Origin: DASPXY01 sp038227745
Lineage (GTDB): Bacteria; Planctomycetota; Planctomycetia; Gemmatales; Gemmataceae
Length of the DNA: 13,945 nucleotides
Direction of reading: 5' to 3'
NCBI GenBank assembly: GCA_038227745.1
Contig: JBBRPS010000190.1
Coordinates: 1-13,945 of the forward strand
The notes beneath the pieces are model-generated. The model did no database searches. It was not told the DNA's origin and was given only the letters and a program-made list of their open reading frames with translations. The translations under genes were made by a program, and so were the position numbers. Below, piece by piece: positions 9,779-13,945 of the stretch. Position 1 is the first letter of the stretch, and every line of letters starts with the position of its first letter.

Positions 9779-9784
9779 CCTCCC
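9779..9784 (-). promoter_or_regulatory. Strong ribosome-binding site of the zinc-ribbon kinase
   Basis: GGGAGG lies six bases before ATG 9772 on the minus strand. It sets the start and rules out the 59-codon upstream extension, part of which would translate the hairpin at 9842-9871. Confidence 0.75.
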
Positions 9785-9812
9785 TTTCGTGGGACACGAA
9801 TCTGTGCCGCCC

Positions 9813-9818
9813 ATTATA
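9813..9818 (-). promoter_or_regulatory. Perfect -10 box (TATAAT) for the zinc-ribbon kinase
   Basis: TATAAT on the minus strand lies 40 bases before the ATG, placing a start near 9806 and a leader of about 34 bases. The position 17 bases upstream reads AGGAAG, so there is no recognisable -35. Confidence 0.4.
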
Positions 9819-9841
9819 GTGGAGGCAGTTGACTTCTTCCT

Positions 9842-9871
9842 CCCCTCGCCCCTGTACGCGGGGGCGAGGGG
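9842..9871. repeat. 11-bp G/C hairpin upstream of the second kinase
   Basis: CCCCTCGCCCC (9842-9852) pairs exactly with GGGGCGAGGGG (9861-9871) over an 8-base loop. No T-run follows on either strand. It lies downstream of the histidine kinase gene and just upstream of the second kinase's -10 box. It may act as a weak terminator or be a dispersed repeat. Confidence 0.6.
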
Positions 9872-9912
9872 GGAACAACGGAACCGCCTGCGGTATAATA
9901 ACCATTGCTCTT

Positions 9913-10002
9913 CTACAGTTCCGCCAGAGCGTTGTCGAAGCTCACCCACCCTTTCGCCTCGTCGCAGTGCCGAGCACGCTCGCGGAGCTTCTCCTCATCA
10001 AT
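9913..10002 (-). pseudogene. Possible small-gene remnant, about 29 codons, no normal start
   Basis: In one minus-strand frame the gap between the two kinase genes reads as protein-like: IDEEKLRERARHCDEAKGWV followed by SFDNALAEL and TAG at 9915-9913. The composition is that of a charged helix with good codon use (GC at third positions in most codons). The first plausible codon is ATT at 10002; no ATG, GTG or TTG occurs in frame nearby. A TACAAT box lies only 11 bases upstream (10019-10014). It could be a decayed small gene whose ATG became ATT, the tail of a deleted gene, or chance. I do not recognise the family. Confidence 0.3.
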
Positions 10003-10013
10003 GGGCGGAGCGT

Positions 10014-10019
10014 ATTGTA
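10014..10019 (-). promoter_or_regulatory. -10-like TACAAT before the small remnant
   Basis: TACAAT (5 of 6) on the minus strand, in the context CGGTACAAT, resembles the GGTACAAT before the MFS gene. The base run 17 upstream (TTCTCG) is a poor -35. It could serve the small remnant or add transcription toward the second kinase. Confidence 0.25.
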
Positions 10020-10063
10020 CCGCCGCTGCACCACGGCGAGAACAGAAAGCGGACGGAGGTCGG

Positions 10064-12109
10064 CTACGGCCGGCGGCAGTTGGCGAGCGCGGGCGGCCGC
10101 AGCGGCAGGTGGACGGTGAAGTGCGCCCCCTGCCCCGGCGCCGACTCCACCTCGATGCGGCCGCCGTGGTCCTGCACCATCGCGTGGCTGATGCTCAGGC
10201 CCAGCCCCGTCCCCTGCCCCGGCGGCTTGGTCGTGAAGAACGGGTCGAAGATCTTCTCGCGGATGGCCGGGTCGATGCCGTGTCCCGTGTCCAGCACGTG
10301 TACCGCGACCCCCCCCTCCTCGGGGCGCGTGCGGACGGTCACCTTGCCGCCCTCGGCACAGGCGTCGATGGCATTGGCGGCCAGGTTCAGGACCACCTGG
10401 TTGACCTTCGCCGGGTAGCACAGCACCGGCGGCAGCGGCGCCAGGTCCACTGTCAGCTCGACGCCGGCCCGCACCGCCCGCCCGCGCACGATGTTCATCG
10501 TCGAGCGCACCCCCTCGTTCAGGTCGGCCTCCTTCAGCGCGCTCTCGTCCAGGCGGGCGAAGTCGCGCAGGTCCATCACGATCTGGCGGATGCGCGACAG
10601 CCCCTCCGCCGACCGCGCCAGCAGTCGGTCGAGGTTGCCCTCCGTGTACGCCAACTCGGCCTCCTCGGCGTGCTCGTGAACGCGCCGGAACGCACCCGGC
10701 GCGCCCGCGGCGGCCTCGGCCTCGCGGTAGAGGCGCAGCGCCTCGCGCACCGCGGCGACGTCGCGGCGCAGCACCTCGGTGTTGTTGATGACGAACGCCA
10801 GCGGGTTGTTCACCTCGTGCGCCACGCCGGCTACCATTTGCCCCAGGGCGGCCAGCTTCTCCACCTGCACCAGCTGCGCCTGCGCCTCGCGCAGCTCGCG
10901 GTGCGCCTTCCGCTCCGACGCCACCACCCGCTCCAGCTCCTCCGCCGTCCGCCGCAGCTCGTCCTGCTGCTGCTTGCGCCGCGTGATGTCGCGGGCGGCA
11001 GCGTAGATGAGCCGCCCCTCCGGGAAGGGCGCCGCGTTCCACAGCAGCCACTTGTACGAGCCGTCGCGGCAGCGGTAGCGGTTCTCGAACAGGACCGTCT
11101 GGTGCTCGCCGGTCGTCAGCCCGGCCGCCTCGGTGAGCGTGGCCGACAGGTCGTCGGGGTGAACGAAGTCGATGTAGGGGCGACTCATCAACTCCGCGCG
11201 CGGCCAGCCCAGCGATTTCTCCCAGGCGGGGTTGAGCCGCTTGAAGTAGCCGTCGAAGCCCGCCACGCACAGCAGGTCCAGCGACAGCTCGAACAGGCGG
11301 TCGCGCTCCTCGGCCGCCAGCCGCGCCTCGGTCACGTCGGTGAGCACGCCGTCGAGGCGCAGCGAGCCGTCCTCGCCGGGACTGACCAGCACGCTCTCGC
11401 GCACCCAGCGCGCCGCGCCGTCCGGTCGGACGATCCGGTACTCCTCCTGCCCCGCCCCGCCGGCGTGCAGCTGCGACAGCGCCGCCTCCCAGCGCTGCCG
11501 GTCCTCCGGATGGATGATCTCGCGCCAGCGGCCCGGCTCGCCGAGGAAGGACTCCGCGGGCCTGCCGGTGAGCCGGGCGACGACCGGGGAGAAATAGCGG
11601 TAGGTCCAGTAGCCATAGCGATCGATCGCCGCGCTCCAGAGGCAGTCGGGGATGGACGCCAGAACGCGGCGCAGCTCGCGCTCGGCTTCCTCGACGCGGG
11701 CGTGGGCCTCGCGCTGGGCGCGGACGTCGCGGGCGGTGATCAGGGCGAGGGTCTTGGGCCGCAGGTGCAGGCGCGAGACGGTCAGGTTGACGGGGATCCA
11801 GACGCCGTCGGCGGCGGTGCGCAGGAAGAAGCCGTCCTGGGCGTTGAAGACGCCGCTCTCGGACACCGCGCGGCGCAGGCGCTGGTTGCCGCCGCGGCCC
11901 TCAGCGCCGTAGCGGAACCAGTAGGTGGCGGGCTGATCCAGGAGCCCGCCGCGGGGCAGGCCGGTCAGGCGCTCGGCGGCGGGGTTGGCGTCGAGCACGC
12001 GGTCGGTCTCGGGGTCGATCAGGAACAGGGGATCGCCCGCCTCCTGGAAGAGCGCGCGGCCGACCTCGGCGGCGTCGGAGCGGTCCAGGGCCTGCGGCGG
12101 CGTGTCCAC
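10064..12109 (-). CDS. Orphan soluble histidine kinase with three PAS domains
   Basis: This is a 681-residue sensor kinase with no membrane helix, so it probably senses a cytoplasmic signal or binds a partner. Three PAS-like modules are seen: 15-130 (FLIDPETDRVLDANPAAERL), 145-262 (IHPEDRQRW, YRIVRPDGAARWVRE; PAS_3 type) and 266-378 (VHPDDL, YRCRDGSYKWLLW). A coiled coil (about 378-420) leads to the dimerisation/H-box GVAHEVNNPLAF with phospho-acceptor H431. The ATPase domain has the N box NLAANAIDA (N579), G1 DTGHGI (607-612), FDPFFTTK (621-628) and G2 GTGLGLS (633-639). All catalytic elements are intact. H431 and N579 are 148 residues apart, reflecting the long helical DHp common in HxxNNPLAF-type kinases. 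GTG at 12109 is the start, with GGAG nine bases before. No response regulator is adjacent. It is divergent from the phospholipase-like gene, 339 bases away. Confidence 0.94.
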   Translation of the reverse strand: MDTPPQALDRSDAAEVGRALFQEAGDPLFLIDPETDRVLDANPAAERLTGLPRGGLLDQPATYWFRYGAEGRGGNQRLRRAVSESGVFNAQDGFFLRTAADGVWIPVNLTVSRLHLRPKTLALITARDVRAQREAHARVEEAERELRRVLASIPDCLWSAAIDRYGYWTYRYFSPVVARLTGRPAESFLGEPGRWREIIHPEDRQRWEAALSQLHAGGAGQEEYRIVRPDGAARWVRESVLVSPGEDGSLRLDGVLTDVTEARLAAEERDRLFELSLDLLCVAGFDGYFKRLNPAWEKSLGWPRAELMSRPYIDFVHPDDLSATLTEAAGLTTGEHQTVLFENRYRCRDGSYKWLLWNAAPFPEGRLIYAAARDITRRKQQQDELRRTAEELERVVASERKAHRELREAQAQLVQVEKLAALGQMVAGVAHEVNNPLAFVINNTEVLRRDVAAVREALRLYREAEAAAGAPGAFRRVHEHAEEAELAYTEGNLDRLLARSAEGLSRIRQIVMDLRDFARLDESALKEADLNEGVRSTMNIVRGRAVRAGVELTVDLAPLPPVLCYPAKVNQVVLNLAANAIDACAEGGKVTVRTRPEEGGVAVHVLDTGHGIDPAIREKIFDPFFTTKPPGQGTGLGLSISHAMVQDHGGRIEVESAPGQGAHFTVHLPLRPPALANCRRP

Positions 12110-12223
12110 GGGGGTCGTCTCCGGGAGGCCTCGGGGCGTACTTGGGCCGGCCGGCCGTGCAGAGGCTGCAGAGGCCGGAGAGGGGGCCTACTTCTATTGT
12201 GGCATGCGCCGGGGCGATCGGAA

Positions 12224-12258
12224 ATGAGGAATGAGGAATGAGGAATGAGGAATGAGGA
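12224..12258 (+). repeat. Heptamer tandem repeat, ATGAGGA x5
   Basis: Five perfect, contiguous copies of ATGAGGA are followed by a partial ATGGA. They are AT-richer than the surroundings and stand out in this GC-rich DNA. A related block in the opposite orientation follows 22 bases later. Confidence 0.95.
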
Positions 12259-12280
12259 ATGGAAGAGCCGCTTGCCTTTT

Positions 12281-12301
12281 ATTCATCATTCATCATTCAT
12301 C
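12281..12301 (+). repeat. Heptamer tandem repeat, ATTCATC x3
   Basis: Three perfect copies of ATTCATC. Its reverse complement, GATGAAT, differs at one base from GAGGAAT, the rotated unit of the neighbouring block. The two blocks thus form an imperfect inverted pair with one mismatch per heptamer. Confidence 0.92.
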
Positions 12302-12435
12302 ACTTACCAGAGGCGGCCGAAAAGTTTGCCGAGGCCGCATAATAAGTACAGGCCTCCCCTCCTCGACCCAGAGAGTGTATTTCCCCCTCCTCCCCGGGCC
12401 TGCTGCCGGTCGATGAACGGACGAGACGATCCAGC

Positions 12436-12443
12436 GGAAGGAG
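12436..12443 (+). promoter_or_regulatory. Ribosome-binding site deciding the phospholipase-like start
   Basis: GGAAGGAG lies five bases before ATG 12449. It supports this start over the in-frame ATG at 12413, 12 codons upstream, which has no such site. Confidence 0.7.
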
Positions 12444-12448
12444 TCGCG

Positions 12449-13903
12449 ATGGCTCGGGAGCAGCAGCACGGCAGGGCGAGGCGCGGGGCGGCGCTGTGGC
12501 GGCGCCTGCGCGCGGGCCTCGTGAGCGTCCTGTCGGGCTGCCAGATGGTGCCGGCCCACGTCGCCACCAGCCGCCGACCGGACCTCCCCATCCCGCGCGC
12601 GGCCCTCGTCGCGGGCCAACTCGCCGCCGACACCGCCGTGCAGACGGCCTGCCATCCGGTGGGCAGCGTGGGCGTCGTGCTCATCGAGCCGGCGATGGCT
12701 GCGGCCGAGGCCCTCACGGGGGTGTTCCGCAAGCGCCTGGCCCTCCACCTGACGCCCTCGCCCCGTCCGCTCGCCCCGTGCCGCCCGACCCTGGACGTCG
12801 ATGCCCTGGAGGCGGAGCTGCGGCGCGTGGCCGGCGACGAGCTGCAGCCCGCCGCCATCCGGCTCATCACCGACGGCCACGAGGCGCTGGCCGCCCTGGA
12901 AGAGGCCATCGACGAGGCGACGTGCCGGATCGACGTGCTCATGTACCTCTGGGACAACGACCCGCTGGGTTGGCGCGTGGCGCGGCGGCTGGCGGCGCGG
13001 GCGAGTCCCACCCTGCGCGTGCGCGTGCTCGTGGACGGCGGCGGCAACCTGCTGCAGGGCGAGCCGGGCACGGCGAGTGCGGCCCGGGCCAACGCGGTCG
13101 TCTGCTGGCTGGCGCGGCAGCCGTACGTGCAGGTGATCCGCACGCGCAATCCGTTCTTCCGCTTCGACCACCGCAAGCTGGTGCTGATCGACGGCCGTAT
13201 CGCCTGGAGCGGCGGCCGCAACTTCACCTGGGGGGCGTTCTTCGAGGCCCACGACGTGACGTACGTGCTGACCGGGCCGCTCACGGGGGAGATGGCCGAG
13301 CGCTACGAGCGCTACTGGCGCGAACAGGGCGGTCCGCCGGGGCCGACGACGCCGCCGCCCCTGCCGGTCCCCGACGCCAACACCCTGGCCCGCCAGGTCC
13401 GGACGCGGCCCTACGAGTCCAACCTGGCGCACACGGTCTACACCGCCGTGGACCACGCCCGGCACCACATCTACATCGAGAACCCCTACTTCACCGACAA
13501 CCACCTGTTCGTCAAGCTCGCGTGGGCGCGACAGCGCGGCGTGGACGTACGGGTAGTGCTGACCCTCGACAGCGGCAGCAAGATCATCGACGTCGCCAAC
13601 CGCGTGACCGTCAACCGGCTGATCCACCTGGGCATCCGGGTCTACCTCTACCCGGGCCAGACGCACGCCAAGGTGATGGTGGTGGACGGGATGTGGGGGT
13701 ACGTCGGCACGGGCAACTTCGACCCGTTGAGCCTGCGCCACAACCGCGAGATGGGCGTCGCCATCAGCCACGGCCCGCTCGTCGCCGAGCTGGAAGAGCG
13801 GCTGTTCCTGGCCGACTTCCGGCCGGATTGGGAGGTCCACGAGCCGCTGCCGCTGGTCGGTTACGAGTTCCTGGTCGAGGCGCTGGCGAGCATGTTCCTC
13901 TGA
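12449..13903 (+). CDS. Phospholipase D / cardiolipin synthase-like protein, possible lipoprotein
   Basis: This is a 484-residue member of the PLD superfamily. Two HKD catalytic motifs are complete: HRKLVLIDG (H241, K243, D248), followed by SGGRNF, and HAKVMVVDG (H406, K408, D413), followed by GTGNFDPLSLRHNRE. The region 140-200 (DGHEALAALEEAIDEAT, then YLWDNDPLGWRVARRL and VLVDGGGN) matches the usual first half of bacterial cardiolipin synthases, which join two phosphatidylglycerols or transfer a phosphatidyl group. IENPYFTDN (343-351) is also typical. Other PLD hydrolases or transferases remain possible. The N-terminus is basic (RRGAALWRRLR), then LVSVLSGC with Cys31 in a lipobox-like setting. 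The hydrophobic stretch is short, so lipoprotein status is tentative. ATG 12449 is chosen by its ribosome-binding site. It is divergent from the PAS histidine kinase. No downstream partner can be seen before the window ends. Confidence 0.88.
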   Translation: MAREQQHGRARRGAALWRRLRAGLVSVLSGCQMVPAHVATSRRPDLPIPRAALVAGQLAADTAVQTACHPVGSVGVVLIEPAMAAAEALTGVFRKRLALHLTPSPRPLAPCRPTLDVDALEAELRRVAGDELQPAAIRLITDGHEALAALEEAIDEATCRIDVLMYLWDNDPLGWRVARRLAARASPTLRVRVLVDGGGNLLQGEPGTASAARANAVVCWLARQPYVQVIRTRNPFFRFDHRKLVLIDGRIAWSGGRNFTWGAFFEAHDVTYVLTGPLTGEMAERYERYWREQGGPPGPTTPPPLPVPDANTLARQVRTRPYESNLAHTVYTAVDHARHHIYIENPYFTDNHLFVKLAWARQRGVDVRVVLTLDSGSKIIDVANRVTVNRLIHLGIRVYLYPGQTHAKVMVVDGMWGYVGTGNFDPLSLRHNREMGVAISHGPLVAELEERLFLADFRPDWEVHEPLPLVGYEFLVEALASMFL

Positions 13904-13945
13904 TGCGGGTCGCGAGGAGCTGTATTACACCGGCGCGGAAGATCC

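Larger units (their letters stand above)
12110..12448. other. Divergent intergenic region with heptamer repeats
   Basis: This stretch separates the histidine kinase (minus) from the phospholipase-like gene (plus). It holds the heptamer blocks listed separately. Possible -10 boxes are CATAAT (plus, 12338-12343) and CACAAT (minus, 12201-12196); neither has a good -35. A TGCAGAGGC direct duplication lies near 12160-12178. The phospholipase-like frame is open back to 12245, but that part only translates the repeats. No gene is supported here. Confidence 0.5.

Noticed and set aside
9894..9899. Plus-strand TATAAT
   Set aside because: It is a perfect -10 box, but no -35 lies at the right distance and no plus-strand gene follows, since the next gene is on the minus strand.
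9905..12241. 778-codon plus-strand frame opposite the histidine kinase
   Set aside because: It is antisense to a kinase with all H, N, G1, F and G2 boxes, and is a shadow of biased codons.
12224..12301. CRISPR array
   Set aside because: The units are 7 bases and contiguous, without unique spacers, and no cas genes are present.
12293..13840. 515-codon minus-strand frame opposite the phospholipase-like gene
   Set aside because: The plus strand holds two intact HKD motifs and a good ribosome-binding site. The antisense frame has neither.
13903..13945. Start of a coupled downstream gene (ATG overlapping the phospholipase-like stop)
   Set aside because: Only 14 codons are visible before the window ends. 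There is no clear ribosome-binding site and no recognisable sequence, so it cannot be supported.

Overview
The window is very GC-rich (rich in G/C at third codon positions) and looks like a chromosomal segment of a planctomycete, most probably of the Gemmata type. The evidence is: two Hanks-type Ser/Thr kinases close together; one of them carrying an N-terminal zinc ribbon and a C-terminal domain that reads like the planctomycete-specific TIGR03067 family; an enlarged YidC; and intergenic palindromes and short tandem repeats. This lineage call is an inference from protein content, because no rRNA or other marker gene is present.

Layout, left to right. (1) 29-3555, minus strand: a metallophosphoesterase (TTG start) followed downstream by yidC, the membrane insertase. 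(2) 3556-4505: a 950-base non-coding stretch. It holds a good minus-strand promoter for the phosphoesterase, an 11-bp hairpin, a perfect 28-bp-arm palindrome, a G/C hairpin and a plus-strand promoter for the next gene. (3) 4506-7673, plus strand: a membrane-anchored Ser/Thr kinase, then a second large palindrome (36-bp arms, sharing a 17-bp core with the first), then an MFS transporter resembling the anion:cation symporter group. (4) 7685-12109, minus strand: a three-PAS soluble histidine kinase, a 291-base gap with a possible small-gene remnant and a hairpin, and a second Ser/Thr kinase whose stop lies only 11 bases from the convergent MFS stop. (5) 12110-12448: a divergent intergenic region with heptamer tandem repeats. 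(6) 12449-13903, plus strand: a phospholipase D/cardiolipin-synthase-like protein with a possible lipoprotein signal.

How the genes fit together. No compact operon or defence, secretion or biosynthesis system is visible. The content is signalling (three kinases, each with a different input architecture) and envelope functions (YidC insertion, a transporter, a phospholipid-active enzyme). The histidine kinase has no response regulator beside it, and the Ser/Thr kinases have no adjacent phosphatase or FHA protein, so their partners must lie elsewhere. The most unusual material is non-coding: two palindromes built from the same 17-bp unit in opposite arrangements, a five-copy and a three-copy heptamer block in near-inverted orientation, and an apparent 30-codon reading frame without a normal start. 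Many long antisense open frames are codon-bias shadows and are not annotated.
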